A DNA stretch of 64,000 bases from Phellopilus nigrolimitatus (lineage: Eukaryota; Basidiomycota; Agaricomycetes; Hymenochaetales; Hymenochaetaceae), in assembly GCA_021029095.1 (NCBI GenBank), contig JAJOHG010000101.1, forward strand, positions 1 to 64,000, given 5' to 3'. A program made the translations under genes and the position numbers. Under the pieces are notes generated by a model. It saw only the letters and a list, made by a program, of their open reading frames with translations, did no database searches and was not told the DNA's origin. Below, piece by piece: positions 35,528 to 48,285 of the stretch (its first letter is position 1; each line of letters opens with the position of its first letter).

Positions 35528-37774
35528 ATGCCAAACCTCAACAGACGCGGCCGCAAGGCCGAGGGACCTCGTCAGGGAGAAGACAGCGACAATTTGCTCA
35601 GGTCGGATGTGCACGCCAAGAGGGTCCGAACGTCTCTCAAATAGTTATAACTTAAAGACGTTGTCTGATGTTATCTATAATACAGGCTATCTCCCTCGCA
35701 AAAAAGGGCTCCGCTGACGAATTGCTGGTGCTCTCAAATAACATCAGCATCATCCCTAAGCAGCTTATCCCAGATGCCCTATCTGTTCTGCTCAAGTCTC
35801 TTGAGAGCCGACGTCCGGACTCTGGCGCCACGGCTGTGGGCATTCCTCACTCCCGCTCGCTGGCGCACTCTGAGAATGCAGAAATCGCAAAATCCGTTAT
35901 GAGCGGCATCCATTGTATCCGACCTTACTTCAATAAGTCTTCTTTACAGCCGATCGTAGAACGTCATTGGCCAGCGCTGCTCGCGTGGCTCTTGCTTTTC
36001 TATACCGAGCTTAACAATGTCTATGAGGACTCCGGCCGCCTCGACAAAAAGAAGCTATTCTTTATCATTGACACGTTACATACTGTCGCATTCTGCGGGG
36101 ATGGGGTATATGCCTCTCTCAAAGACCCGTCTGCTATCGAGCTAGCGACAAAACTTTGGTACTTGGCCGACTCTAGCTCTGCTTTCTTCGCCTCTCAGAT
36201 TTTGTTGTGGATGCTCAAACAAGCAGGCTTATGCGAACTTACGTGTCGCCTTCTCCTAAAGGCCGCGCACGACGATCACAATGCGATAGCTCAGGTCGCA
36301 TTGCGCCGATTACGCCAGTCTCTTAGACAAAACTCGTTTGACAGCAAGAATGCTATAGCATATGTATGTGTGGTGTTAGAATTGGCTTCGAGCGAACAAA
36401 GCAAGTTCCGCCAAGAGCTGCTCGAGAAGCGCGCTATCACGTTCGCTACCAGGGTTATGCTCTTCGCCATGAAGAGCGTTTCTAGCTCTGACTTTCTCCC
36501 GGAAAGAGTCCTACTGTTATTTTTCGAAGATCTATCAAAAATCGTGGTTAACGAGGCCACTGGTCTCCCTTACATCACTGAAGCTGTCCGAGCAGGCTTG
36601 CTGGAAATTATCCTTATATCCATTCCATACGCTGCTCCGACTAATCCATTGATCATTATGAGGCTCCAAGATTTTATCGAGACAATCATCCCGGAACACA
36701 TGATAATGCACTCTTTCCTCGGGGCTGTCATTAGCTCTCTACAAGCTCTGCCTCTTGACCTACTCAATACTCCCGCAAAATTGAAGAGGTGTACCATTCG
36801 TGAATCTTGGATCTCCTTCGAGAATCTCGCGTTGTCCTATGCTGTTCTGAAGAGAAAATATGACCGGTGGAGATTCCGACGTGAAATTGCGTGTAGTTAT
36901 GTATGTCTCCTTATTTAAACGATGTTCTCCAGCGATGCTTATGGAATTCCAGTGCAAGGACGTTAAGCTCAGAACAGAACTTTGGAAATGCGAAGGCTGT
37001 GAGAAGTCATACTATTGTACAAGAGACTGCCAAGTGAACGATTGGAGAAAGAAGCATAGACGAATCTGTAAACAACTTCAACACCAAGTCCAAATGGGTA
37101 TGTATTAATACTCCCTCCCATATGATTTGATCACAATAGGAATCTATACAGAAAGCCTCTCTCCACGATTTCATGACCGCGAATTTATCAAAAGAGTTGC
37201 TTCGATAGATGTTCGGCGTCATTTCTCCGCGCTTTTATTCACGGCATCGTCCGAACTTCCGGGACTTCCTAAGGATCTCATCTCGTTCGGAGTCGACTAT
37301 AGACATTCAAATCCTCAATTTACAGTCAGGAGCCTACCGGAAGAATACCGCAGGGCAAAGAAATGCAAGGAAGCATGGCTTTCCTACATAGGGGGCCTCG
37401 TGGCAGATGTTACAGAAACTTCGCTCAACAGAAAGTCGGCCTTCCGAGGCTACAACAAATCGATGCTCATTGTCATCGACTATTTCCCACTGGAATCAAG
37501 CCACGAAGAAGTACACACACTGACTAGGGCTATTTTTGATGATGAGACAAATTGCCTCCCACCCCGCCTACGGCCTGGAGCTCTCACCGGCCCTAAACGG
37601 CCCTCTGGACAGTATTACGAAGATGATCTGGAGGCTTGCTATGATGAAGTCGATGAAGCGATTCGAAGGTTGAGAGAAGGAACGAAGCTATCTTCTACGA
37701 GTGTCTGGAACAGAATCGATGAAGTCTTAAACTCGATGGACAAACACAATAAAAACTGGCCTTTCGAGTGTTAA
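35528..37774 (+). CDS. MYND zinc-finger protein with helical N-terminal domain
   Basis: The main exons are about 35686-36900, 36953-37097 and 37140-37774. Joining the second exon rebuilds a MYND finger (CSYCKDVKL, KCEGCEKSYYCTRDCQ, DWRKKHRRIC) with the expected cysteine/histidine spacing. About 400 helical residues precede it, as in many basidiomycete MYND proteins, and about 210 follow. The N-terminus is open: either ATG 35668 begins the long frame, or ATG 35528 (MPNLNRRGRKAEG) is spliced onto 35686, which ends a good TACAG acceptor. I prefer the second because short basic leaders of this type are common in the family, but the donor is weak. MYND fingers mediate protein contacts; no enzyme domain is seen. 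Confidence 0.78.
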
Positions 37775-39177
37775 CAGACGCTAGCACGTTTTATATAGTA
37801 ACGTTTGAAACATGCATGTGCAACAAAGTAACCTTTAAGATATTAATTTAGTAAATTTTCCTTGTACACATGTGATCTGCGGTTCTGAGGGAAACATATG
37901 CACCGACAAGCTCTGACTTTGCGGACGAAATATAATGTTTCTGCAAACACCCGGTCCATTTCACTCTCAATGATTGTTTGGATCAAGCCTGCATAAAGAA
38001 AACGACATATGCCCATAATATGAAGGGGACGCAGTCTCCGTAGGTCTAGTTCAGGATGGATTTTCTCTTGTAGAACTGGTCCAGAAATGAATGAGGTTAA
38101 GGACCATGTCTGCGGATCAAGGATCCGAGCGCTCGAACCTCGTCAAGCCGAGAGACGCCAAACGGAGTAGCCGTCGCACTGACATCTTACAGTTGCACAG
38201 CGAGGAGCGAGGGGTGGGATACGAAGCACAACCTGTAAGTTGATAGGAAGACTACTATCACAAGCGTTGAGATAGTCTGGACTGTGCAAGAAGTTCAAGG
38301 GGAGATGTCGTTGCGCAAGGAAGGAGAGTTTGGTACGAAAACTGTACTTGATATTCAGATGTACAGCGCTGCGCTATCTGTGCAGTTCATCTTTGAGGCG
38401 GTTTCCGAGTACTTATTTAGTACGTAAAGTAAGAAGGACAAGAAGAAGTGCAATCGCAAACCAGGTAATGGAATCTCGGGAAATATCCGACATGATTTCT
38501 CTCGATTAGACGGATCTGACCCTCTGAGCCCCAAAGAAAGGCGAGCCTTCCGCTGAGCAATCAGTCCGTCGTCAATTGACGCAGTTTAGGGCCGGTATCT
38601 TCGTGTTTAGCGAGTCACGCGCCGTCGTCGCCTATTACACGCGTGGCGTTTGTAAATTTCGACACTTCAAACCAAAACAGCTTCTCCCTTTCCTTGTCTC
38701 GACGACTCCAGCAGAGGTCTCCATTCAAATCAGCTTCGACTCAAACTATGACTGCGATCTGAAGGAACCTGGGTCGTGGACAAATCTACATTACAGGCCC
38801 GCCTCAAATGACACGACGATGCCTCGTGGAAGACGTGCAGATGCCGTACGTGCGGACCTTGAATCTCTGGGGGCATTTCAGACTGAGAAGTAAAGCATGA
38901 GGCCTTGAGGTTCATGTGCAGTCTGATATAACCAGTTTCCCAACTTGCTTGTCTTCTTTGTATCTTCATACAGTACTTCGAGCTCCTTCGCGAGCGCTTA
39001 GTTGTATAAGCTTTCGAACGTACAATGAACACATGTCCGTAATCATTCTATTGCTGCGATCCAACTACGCGAAAGAACAAGGGCATGCATCGAGTATTTA
39101 AGACAACCCGTACGTCTCTTGCTACTCCCATCGTCTCCACTTCAGACATCAGTAACTCGCAGCTCATACAGAATACT
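37775..39177. other. Promoter region of Argonaute-1, partly duplicated before Argonaute-2
   Basis: No gene is supported. From 38585 on, short blocks resemble 52930-53572 upstream of Argonaute-2, including TTTAGGGCCGGTAT and a TGACTGCGAT-like block. The duplication therefore included upstream DNA. Confidence 0.5.
38585..38644 (+). promoter_or_regulatory. TTTAGGGCCGG motif and ACGCGT box upstream of Argonaute-1
   Basis: TTTAGGGCCGG at 38585-38595 and ACGCGT at 38639-38644, about 590 and 535 nt before the start codon. The same pair of motifs is found upstream of PCNA and Argonaute-2. Function is inferred only from the sharing. Confidence 0.35.
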
Positions 39178-42100
39178 ATGGACGATTCCAGAGGACGTGG
39201 TCGAGGTCGAGGTGAACGCGGTCAGCGTGGTCGGGGCGTGTCACCTGGCCAGCGAGGTGGCTCACCTATGTATCGTGGAGGTCGTGGAGAGTCTCCTTCC
39301 GGATCGAGCGGACGCGGATCTCCAGCCGGCTTTCGCGGCGGCGGCGGCGGAGGAGGTCGAGGTCGAGGCGGACCTGTCCAGATATTCTCTCCGAATGCGC
39401 CAGCGCAACCCGACGCGCGGCTATCGGACAAGGAGCAAAACGCGCTCATTGCTGGCTTCAAGTCACTGTCGACGTCTGTCCCTGATCGTATTGTGCGTCC
39501 GGGCTTTGGGAAGCGCGGTGCCGCAATCACCCTTCGTGCGAACTTCTTCGCGCTCAAGTATCCGAAAAACGTTGTTCTCTACGATTACGCCATCGAGATC
39601 AAACCCACCGTGAAAACGGAAGAGAAGCGTCTTCGCAAACGCTTATTCGAGCTGTTGGAGTCCACGGAGGAGGTAGCGCCATATCTTCATGAGATCGGTC
39701 ACGACAGGGCGCAGAGGCTGATTTCGAAGAGGCCGCTTCCGGCAAATTTCTCTGCGACAGTCCCGTTCTACGAGGCCGGCGAAACGGGGCCTCGTCCCGG
39801 GGGGAAGGTCTACACAATCAAGGTACTCGAGCCGAAGGAACTCAAGTCGGCTGACTTGGACCGGTAAGCCGATCTCCTATCCATAACATAAGTGGAGCTG
39901 ACCAATCTTTTCAAGACACTTACAGGGCGCTGATGTGAATTACGACCCACTGCCAATTATTTCTGCGTTTAATCTAATCGCGACCGCGCCCGCCTCTCGC
40001 GATGGCATACTTGTCGGTAAAAATCGCTATTTCTTCCCGCCCTCTGCTCTGGGCGAGTCTCCGCTCGTTCTGAGTGCGGGCCTTGAAGCTTGGAAAGGCT
40101 TCTTCGCCAGCGTGCGACCGGTTTACAAAAACCTGATGGTGAACGTCAACGTCTGCATGAGCGCGTTCTACATCCCGAATGCGCGCCTCAGTGATGCAAT
40201 GATCAAATATCAGCAGATGTCGTACGGGGCGAGCAACCCGCAGAGGTTCTATAAACGCGTGCGGGTCACGACAAAGCACTTAGGATTTCGCAAGAAGAGC
40301 GGCATCAAGGGTTTCGGAAGAGACACGGCAAGGAAGACTACTTTCCAGTGCGACGAACTGGGCGGGAAAGTCAGCGTGGAGCAGTACTTCCAGCGGAGTA
40401 AGTTCATTCTCATATGGCTGACTATATACTAAAAGCAATTACTCTGTAGAGTACAGTATTCGCCTCCAACACGCGGACGACTTGCCTGTCATTAATCTTG
40501 GGAACAAGACCAAGGACATATTTGTCCCCGCGGAGCTCTGCGAGATCGAGCCGGGCCAATCGTACGGGGGTACGCTCTCCGAACGCGAGACGGCGGAAAT
40601 GATTACTTACGCGTGCAACCCTCCATTCGTCAACGCTCAGTCAATCACTGGCCAGGGCCTGGGCATACTCGGGCTGAGGCAGCGCGCGTCGCCGATGCAA
40701 GGTTTCGGCATCGAGGTCTCCGCCGACATGACGGTCGTCCCCGCCCGTGTCCTTATCCCTCCAAAAGTAGTCTACTCGTCCGGTTCACCAAATGTCGCTA
40801 ACGGATCATGGAATATTCTCAATGTGCGCTTCCACCGGCCCGCGCAACTTACTCGCTCTGCCATTCTTGTTCTCGCGGATGGCGGACGCGATGACTTTAG
40901 AGATAACTCGGACCCAGCTCTGCGTAGCATCGTGACAGGATTCCTGGCGAAATGTCGTGCGAGCGGAATGCAGGTTGATGCCGCTGTTCCGCCACTACTT
41001 TTCCTGCGGCTCCCGAAACCACAGCAACGCGACCCGCTGCGCTCCGCGGCGATTGTTGAAATCGAGAAGGAACTTAAATCGCTCCCTGGACGCCCGACGA
41101 TCGTCCTCGTTTTCATGTCGGGTCGTGACCCAAACATATATCCGGGACTGAAGAAACTCTGCGACTCTAAGCTTGGAATTGCGACCGTATGCATGTTGAT
41201 GCCAAAAGTCAGGAGGGAAAAAGGTCAAGATCAGTACTTTTCAAACATCGCGTTGAAGGTCAACACAAAGCTTGGCGGCGTAAACCACCAGCTTGACGCA
41301 AATTCCATGCGTTGGCTTAAGAACTCGATGATCGTCGGGATGGATGTGACGCACCCTGGCTTAGGATGTGTTAAGGGGACGCCATCGATCGCCGCTGTCG
41401 TGGCAAGCTGCGATACAGAGTTCATGTTGTACCCTGCGAGCATGAGGCTTCAAGAATACAGGAAAGAGGTGAGTTTCGAATCTCTGTTGTTGTTTTGCTC
41501 GCTGAAGATCCCATTACCAGATGATCACGGACGTCAAGGCCATGATGATCGAGCGCATTAATGAATACTTGAAACGCATGAAATCGCTCCCAGAGCGCGT
41601 CGTCGTTTTCCGCGATGGCGTCTCCGAAGGCCAGTTCGACCAGGTACTCATTCATGAGCTCCCGGAAATACGAGCCGCCCTCCGCTCTTTCAAGGGCAAG
41701 ACACCCAAGCTAACGATTGCCATCTGCGGGAAGCGTCACCACACACGCTTTTACCCGACGAAACCCGAGCAGGCGGACAAGACGTCTAACACGAAGGCTG
41801 GAACGCTCGTCGACCAAGGCGTTACCGCGGTTTACGACTTCGATTTCTACTTACAGGCGCATGCGGGCTTGCAAGGCACCGTACGTCCGACGCACTACAC
41901 CGTGATCTTTGACGAGAGCCGTTTTCCCGCGGACGAAATCCAGCAGGGTGCAAACGATGTCAGCTACTTGTGGGCGCGAGCGACGAAGAGCGTGAGCCTG
42001 ATCCCACCGGCGTATTGGGCGGACACCGCATGCGAACGCGGACGACTCTACTTGCATGGGATCCTGCCTCCGCTTCCAGACAGTAGGGAAAGCAAAATGA

Positions 42101-42186
42101 CTGAAGATCAGATCATGCGCAGGGCGAGAGAGTTGTGGGGCGAAGGCGTTCATGAAAACCTTAGAGGTTCGATGTTTTACTCCTAA
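39178..42186 (+). CDS. Argonaute-1 (QDE-2-type), slicer residues present
   Basis: Four exons: 39178-39863, 39916-40397, 40450-41468 and 41521-42186, giving 950 aa. An RGG-rich N-terminus (about 1-75) precedes the ArgoN and linker regions. PAZ starts near residue 390 (YSIRLQHADDLPVINLG) and PIWI fills the C-terminal 400 residues. The catalytic tetrad can be seen: D688 (GMDVTHP), E725 (RLQEYRKE), D761 (FRDGVSEGQF) and H854 (PTHYTVIFD). The protein ends in MFYS; Argonautes typically end in a short hydrophobic tail that anchors the guide 5' phosphate. It should bind small RNAs and cut matching transcripts in RNA silencing. The in-frame ATG at 39085 is less likely as start, because 39178 matches the start of its paralogue at 53573. 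Exon 2 uses an AAG acceptor. Confidence 0.95.
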
Positions 42187-42799
42187 ATTGTGACTGACAA
42201 CGGAATGAATTGAAATTTCGCTTTTGTGTTTGCTCTTCTGTAAAATGTAACATGAGATTGTCTTCACTGTACTTTTAGTCTGTGCAAATTAAAATTTGAG
42301 TCCAGATCCATCTGATAGTTCTATCCATTAAAAAATGACGCATTAAGTCGATGCAACGCCAGAACTCCAGTGTTTACAAGACAGCTATTTGCTCACAAAA
42401 TGTGTATAGTAGAACGAAAATATGGATAGCAGTACGAACTGACTGTGAAGTGGACTCGAAGGATGTCATGCTTCGAAAAGACCCTGCGCAGGACATTTGT
42501 ACCCAACGCTAAATAAGCTCCAGAGTAATGAGCAAGTCTTAAATAAAATATTTAACAAGCTCCTGGGATCGAAGCACCCCGTCTTCGATACACGCCGATT
42601 TCGCTGGGCTAAGCTGTCCTCTTACGTCTTCCGAATCATCCTTGCTATCTCACTTCTGTTTTCAAAAACATTTTCATCGTCCACATTCTGGAGTTTTAAT
42701 ATACTATCTCAAAAGAAACCATAGTAGATACCTATCTCGTAGTGAGAGGCGGATACAAAGAGTCGTTGCACCGCGCAAAGTCCAGAAGTAATCATCCCA
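42187..42799. other. Convergent intergenic region
   Basis: AT-rich, holding the 3' ends of Argonaute-1 and of the orphan protein gene. No further gene seen. Confidence 0.5.
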
Positions 42800-43321
42800 C
42801 TAGGCCATTTCACGCATTTCTCCCACCATCTCCGAAAGTCCTACGATCTTATGTCTGTAATTCTCTCCAATCCAGAAGCTTTCCAATTTTCCGACGACTT
42901 TCGCGTTGTTGCCTACTTTACTATAGGCCGGGCGGGCTCGATCGCCGACGCGCGCAAATATCGAGTCGAACGACCTCTGCACAACGTACGACAGCCAATG
43001 CTTGCGGTCCTTCCACGCCTTCGGAGTACTGAATAGCTGCTGCAGCGCGTCATACCAGGCCGTATTCTCGTAATTCTTGTGGATTTGGACTGCAGTCTCG
43101 AGCCCGTAACGGTCTACCAGCTGCTTCGGGCCGACATTCGGCTTGAACGCCGTGCGGGATCCCGTTGCGGGATTTAAGACGAACGGTGCGAGTTCGCCAG
43201 TCTGGCCATCCTTCGACCAGTAAAAGCCATAGGTCTGGTCTTTGCCTTTGCCGAGGTAGACGATATAGAGTGACCTGGCCTCGAAGGAGCCTGAGAAGCC
43301 GGTGAGTTGTACTTGCGACAT
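42800..43321 (-). CDS. Orphan 173-aa protein, copy A
   Basis: Single-exon gene. The protein is clearly paralogous to the one at 62213-62746. Shared blocks are MSQVQL, SLYIV.LG.GK.QT, YWS.DG.TGELA, NTAWY.ALQQLF and RP.Y.K...NA.VV. I do not recognise a domain family. There is no signal peptide or membrane segment, so it is probably cytosolic or nuclear. It is mixed alpha/beta by pattern: two short beta-like N-terminal stretches, then amphipathic helices. A TATA box with its flank (ATAAATACCAAGC on the - strand, 43451-43439) lies about 120 nt upstream and is the same as before the paralogue. Conservation of frame, start and core promoter in two copies argues for a real expressed gene. Confidence 0.82.
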   Translation of the reverse strand: MSQVQLTGFSGSFEARSLYIVYLGKGKDQTYGFYWSKDGQTGELAPFVLNPATGSRTAFKPNVGPKQLVDRYGLETAVQIHKNYENTAWYDALQQLFSTPKAWKDRKHWLSYVVQRSFDSIFARVGDRARPAYSKVGNNAKVVGKLESFWIGENYRHKIVGLSEMVGEMREMA

Positions 43322-43442
43322 TATTGTTTATAGATCGAAAGTTGCTGTGAAGAGTTGTTGTATAAGAAGCTTGGATATGTGCGTGTCTGAACAGTGAGAT
43401 TTGGATGCAGTTGTGTTGGAGAATTTTGAAGGGAGGCGGCTT

Positions 43443-43451
43443 GGTATTTAT
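43443..43451 (-). promoter_or_regulatory. TATA box of orphan gene copy A
   Basis: ATAAATACC on the - strand about 120 nt before the ATG. With its flank (AAGC) it matches the TATA region of copy B at 62102-62115. Confidence 0.6.
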
Positions 43452-43860
43452 CCCCCCCGGGCCACCCCGGCCTCGGCCATGAATGGCGAGTAGGTGCAAG
43501 TCACCACAGTAGTAGTGTGGGAAAATCTGAACTTCGGATTCCAATGTTTACATTGCCTACAAAGTTTCAGAGTCAATTGAAGCAAACGCCACACACGTGC
43601 AAGACAACTTGCCTTCGAAACGGACGTGCTGTCGCGCATTTCTTGATCCATTTCGTGTTTCGCCATGCCACGTCGAACAGATTTGCTCTTGCCTGTGCTC
43701 GCATCCGCGTTTCGACTTGTCGCAATCGGCGTGAAACGAGATTGCCATTTAGTAGATGCCCGTTAGCTGTGGCAATCTCTTTCCCCAACAATTTTAGAGT
43801 CTTTGCTCTCCGTTTCTTGCTCGAGGGAGAGGCAGGACCTACGCGAAGTTTGCGAGGAAG
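43452..43860. other. Upstream region of orphan gene copy A
   Basis: Shares no clear gene with other parts of the window. Open frames on both strands are short and without domains. Confidence 0.4.
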
Positions 43861-44490
43861 TTACATGGCGACGAAAATCGCGATTGGTACTCTGCGCGGC
43901 CCAGTACGGGGCAAAGCAAATGGCCAAGCGGGTTTACCAGGAGAATCAGTGGGTGATGGTGTAAAGGACCATTGAACACAATTCATTGAAACAAGTAGTC
44001 GGAGATGGCCTAGGGTAACAAATCCTCGTTCTGCCCTTTCAACGGCGAGCCAGCTTGTTGATCTAGAAAGATCCCAGAAGAACGATCGAACTGCCCATGC
44101 ATTCAATCGGTCAGGCGACAGCTGGCTCGCAGTAGCTGCCAGTGACTCCAGTATATGAACGAGTTTCTCAACTCGAGTCTCAGAGGCATGAAGTAACGGA
44201 AAGTGCATGCGCAGAAGTCCAAGTACCAAAATTCGAAGCTCGTATTGTAGATGGTAAATCTGTACGACGGAGGTGAGCCTCAAATTGATAATTGGTACTG
44301 AATGACGAGAAGATAACACACTCACGAATGTAATCCAACTCAACTTCTGACAATCAAGCATAACTTGGTACCAACCCGAATTCAGACCAGAAGGCGTCTC
44401 GAACTCGCGCGTATATTGAAACAAAGATAAATTTATGCATCGACGTACAGCGTACAGAAAGAATTCCAATAAAATCGATAGCAGATACAT
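43861..44490 (-). CDS. Possible hypothetical protein, weak support
   Basis: An open frame of 209 codons. It can also be read as two exons, with a GTGAGT donor near 44325 and a TACAG acceptor near 44263 in the same phase. The middle part (LQYELRILVLGLLRMHFPLL, then RVEKLVHILESLAATASQL) looks like amphipathic helices. The last 40 residues are proline- and glycine-rich and may be read-through. No family is recognised and there is no paralogue in the window. It could be a real small gene or chance; I give it little weight. Confidence 0.28.
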   Translation of the reverse strand: MYLLSILLEFFLYAVRRCINLSLFQYTREFETPSGLNSGWYQVMLDCQKLSWITFVSVLSSRHSVPIINLRLTSVVQIYHLQYELRILVLGLLRMHFPLLHASETRVEKLVHILESLAATASQLSPDRLNAWAVRSFFWDLSRSTSWLAVERAERGFVTLGHLRLLVSMNCVQWSFTPSPTDSPGKPAWPFALPRTGPRRVPIAIFVAM

Positions 44491-44633
44491 TTTTTCTTGT
44501 TGTTATGCCTTGAGCGCCGCGCGTGTGTGTACGTACGCACATGTACATGTAAGATTGAACGCGGTCGATGTAATCCCGTCAACAGGGACCCGAGGCGAAA
44601 GTAAGATCAGACACCAAAACCAAAACCTGCAAT

Positions 44634-46556
44634 TTATACGACGACTTCGTCTACCTTCGATCTATGGATGCAGAATCCCTGCAACCGCAAAAAAAGGCAA
44701 CAACTCAGCCTCCAACATAGCAGAAAGTCTGCGAAGAAAGAAGCGCACCGGTGTGACCCACTGCCGACAGCTGCAGCACACGCCCGCCCAGTCGTAGTTC
44801 CCCAGCTTCGCACCACATTTCGCGTTCGGGCACACGATCTTCCCCGCGAGCTCACCCGCCTCCAGCGCGGGTTCCATCCACTTCATCTGTGGCGCGCTTG
44901 TTGGTCAGCCTTGCAGGAGACAGAGAATAGAAAGCAAGAGGACGTACGGGTTCGACGAAGTACCCCGAGCATGCTGGATTCGTGATCAGCGGCGGGACGC
45001 GCGCCGCCGCCGACAGGTGCCGTGCGAGTGTCCCGCCTCCACTACCGTTACTGCTTCCACCGCTCGCACTGTTAGGGCCATTGAGCGGCGACATCGGCTG
45101 TAGGCCCCCGAGCCCGCCGGATGGCGAGCGCAGCGCCGCAAGCTTCGGGTGTGCGTTCAGTTGCGCGGCGAGGTCCATCGGGCTCAGGTACGACGGCGTA
45201 CGCGCAGCATGCTTCCCCTGTGCACCTTTTCCCTCCTCCTCTCCCTTTTCGTCCGCATCGTCATCCTCGTCGTCGTCTGCCAGTGCGCTCGAATCCAAGT
45301 GCTCGCCCTCCGGGATCGCCCGCGTGCTCGGCGCGAGCTGGCTCGGGCGGCGCGGCCTGGTCCCGGCTGACTCGCGGCGCGAGCCCGTACCCGACCCTGG
45401 GCCGAGCCCCGAGCCCGACGGACGGCGTAGTAATACAGGCTCGCCGTTCAGCGTCGCCTGCGCACCGGCGGAGCCGCGGCGCGGCGACATCGCAAGCCCT
45501 GGCCACGGCCGCTCGAGCGTGGAGGGGCGCCGCGAGGCTGCGGGGGAGCACGCGAGTGCGGACGCGGGTGTGTCGGGCCCGACCTGCCCGTGGTCGAGCA
45601 TGTGCTCGCGCGCGGCGAGCTCTGTGCGGCACAGCTTGCAGCGGATGCGGCGGCGCGGGCCCGTAGTGGAGGTGGAGGCGGAGGGGTGGGCGGAGGCTGA
45701 GGAGGGCGTGGGCGGCACGGAGTCGGACGGTGAGCGCGGGAAGTTGGCGAACATCTTCGTCGAGGGGAGCGTCCCGTCGCCGTCTGCGTCGCGCGCGGGT
45801 CAAATCAGTAAGGAGAATGCATAGTGGGGATCGCACGTACTCATAACTTCATCGAGCGCGCGCTCGAGATAGTACATGCGCATGGCCTTGTTCTTGCGCT
45901 CGACTTTGTACGCTGCTTGGTAAAACACATCGAGCTGCGCGAGGAAGCCGTCGTTCGGCCTGCGCCGTCCCAGTTTCAGATTTCAGCCATCTAGGAGGGC
46001 GATAAAGTGGGTACGCACTGTGTGCACGGGCGCGCGCGAACGACCATGTCGAGCGCCGCCTGGGCGTCGAGCTGCTGCGCGTACATGAGGTACGCGGCGA
46101 CAATCGTTGCACTGCGGCCTGCCACCGTCGGCATCGTCAGCGAATTCAGTCTCCGGTGCATCGTGCACGCTGAGACGCACTCATTCCGGCCTGGCAGTGC
46201 ACGAGCACGCCGCGCTCCTGTGCGAGTTCGTGCTCGACGAAGCTGATACACTGCGGGAAGAACGCGAGTGCGTCCGCGTCTGTGGTGTCGTCGAGCTGGA
46301 TCTGGAAGTGCGTGAACGTCTTCATCCGCACACGCAGACAGCGCTTTTATCAGCAGGTTGCTAAGAGAGCCAAACGGGAAAGGCGACGCACTTCGTGGAT
46401 GGAGAGCTTCCCGCGCATGGCGGAGAGCACGCTGTGGATGTTGTGCGCGCGCAGGGCGGCGGCGTCGGTCGCAGCGAGGAGGCTTCCGATCCAGAGCCCC
46501 GGGATGACCTCGTCCATGTTGTGGCCTGCTGAGTCGGTCTGGGTCTGAAGCGCCAT
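44634..46556 (-). CDS. YVH1: Dual-specificity protein phosphatase, Yvh1/DUSP12-type
   Basis: Seven exons: 46556-46392, 46319-46181, 46118-46019, 45959-45841, 45783-44948, 44886-44749 and 44678-44634, giving 513 aa. The phosphatase domain carries HCQAGMSRS (C97, R103) and an upstream general-acid region (QLDDTTDADAL). The C-terminal zinc-binding region is complete: CKLCRTELAAREHMLDH, then CSGYFVEPMKWM, VCPNAKCGAKLGNYDW, CSCRQWVTP and a final HRSKVDEVVV, all hallmarks of Yvh1. In yeast, Yvh1 releases Mrt4 from pre-60S ribosomes through this zinc domain. A low-complexity insert of about 200 residues (S, P, G, acidic run DDDEDDDADEKGEEE) separates the two zinc halves, making it longer than yeast Yvh1. 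It is single-copy although it lies inside the duplicated region. Confidence 0.93.
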
Positions 46557-48285
46557 TGGCGAAACTACATGTACATGTGCGCGGGGCGGGCGATGAGGAG
46601 AGAGATGTAAGCGATGGGCTCGGCAGTCGGGACGACGCCACCCGCTTTCTTTATTACGTAACATTCATTAAATAAAACTTTTTCGTATGTAATGTTTTCC
46701 TTTGAAAAACCGCTGGATATGACTCTGACAGCAGCAACTCAAGATGTGCTCTGATCAAATGGCGCTCTACTACCGTCACGTACGTGTATTTTACTTTGCA
46801 CCAGCCCGACATACACGACGTATATCAATTATGAAGCGGTCAACAGCTAGTCCGGCACGCCAACGGACGCGCCATATTCCGGAGAGCGAGCGCGCGGATT
46901 GTCGTCCGATCGTGATCCGAGACGGACCTGGAAAGTGCTTGATCGTCTGAGAAACAGAAGAAAGAAGAGATGGAGATGACCGAACCGCTGGACTTTCTCG
47001 GCACTCTTTCGCGCTGCACCTCCGGCGCCAGCTTTAGTCTTGACTCGCCAACCTCTCGATTTGTTCTTTTCTAGTTCAAGCAGGACCACCCTCGAAGCAC
47101 ACATGCATGTGTCGTCGCTGAGATGAAATATACGTACAAGGCTGAATACCCTATACCGTTATCTCCTCCTCCCAGTCGACGGCTGGAGATATACGTAGCA
47201 CTCGCTTCTATGCCACATTTGGAACTCTTTGGTTCGAAAGACAATCAAGCCGCAGCTTCGTTTCCAGCCTCCGCTCTCGTGCCACACTTTGAGTTCCCAA
47301 TTTTCGATTTCGTATCTTAAACTCGCTCTGAAAATAAAGATCGCACTTGTGGTCAGAAGGGCACCGAAATTCCCGGCGCATTTGATTATCGCCTAGAACC
47401 GCTTAGAACGCCAGGGTACGAAGTCGATGACGCTGTGCGCTCATAACCCAGCGCTCCGAGTCGGTGCCTTCGCAAACTCTGCTCGTGGGCACTGCGTCGA
47501 CGAGAAGCTCTGGCGAGTTTCCAACAATATGGACAGAACCTAAAGGTATTCCTCTGAAAGGGATTTTCATTCTCACTGATACTTCTACGCGTCGGATTAT
47601 TTGATGCGCATCCGGCACGGCGAGTTTTCCTGCTCTCTTACATGACCCTAACCTCTTCTTACCCTATGCATATGCTACTTGCAATATCGTCAACCTTACC
47701 ATGGTAGGACGACGCTTCTTGAAGCTTTAAAGTTCCAACATGTGTTGGTGGTATCAGCTAGAAGAGACGGTTCGACTTGTAAGTCCGGTACTTCTGTTTC
47801 TTCGAGTCACTGCTAGGGAAATGCAGAAGTTTTGCAGAACATCATGTTCTTTTAGTTTTATCAGCATCAATAACGCGTATTTCGCAATTCCTATGCAACA
47901 ATGTCTGGATTCATCATTTGGATTTCCATATCATTTCCCATTGTTGAAGATGTGCAAGACGTGCCATCAATGTTATGAGATGCTTCTTTTCAGATTTAGA
48001 TGCTGCGCAGGTGACTCCCGAAGCATCTCGGGCGCATCACGATGTCTTCGCGACAGCCTCGAAAACTGTTATAGCCGACGCTTGATATTGCAGACTTTGA
48101 TCGACTGGTACAACGTATCCCCTGAGTCTTCAGGCAGTAAATTTGCTACTGCATCGTATCGACCTGCCTTATCTTACCGGCTCATCACTATAAAACGTCA
48201 ACAAGGACGTCAGGCTAGTCCAGCCTGCCCCCACAAGCCGACCTTCCTAAGCTTTGTCGACGGCTTGACGTGCGGGCACTTCAAG
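46557..48285. other. Upstream region of DUF6533 gene A, duplicated at 57.1-58.5 kb
   Basis: Contains blocks resembling 57.1-58.5 kb, for example TTCAAGCAGGACCAC near 47075 against TTCAAATAGGACTAC near 57270. No gene is supported; the frame starting at 47740 crosses this promoter region and has no domain. Confidence 0.45.

Noticed and set aside
38131..38160. T-arm-like CTCGAACC sequence near 38.14 kb
   Set aside because: The stem does not pair fully and no matching D arm or acceptor stem is present.
39085..39177. Upstream in-frame ATG of Argonaute-1
   Set aside because: The paralogue starts at the position equivalent to 39178 and the extra residues have no counterpart.
44982..45824. Long + strand open frame of 280 codons opposite the phosphatase gene
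   Set aside because: It is the shadow of the GC-rich low-complexity exon of the Yvh1-type gene; it has no domain and the opposite strand has clear zinc-binding motifs.
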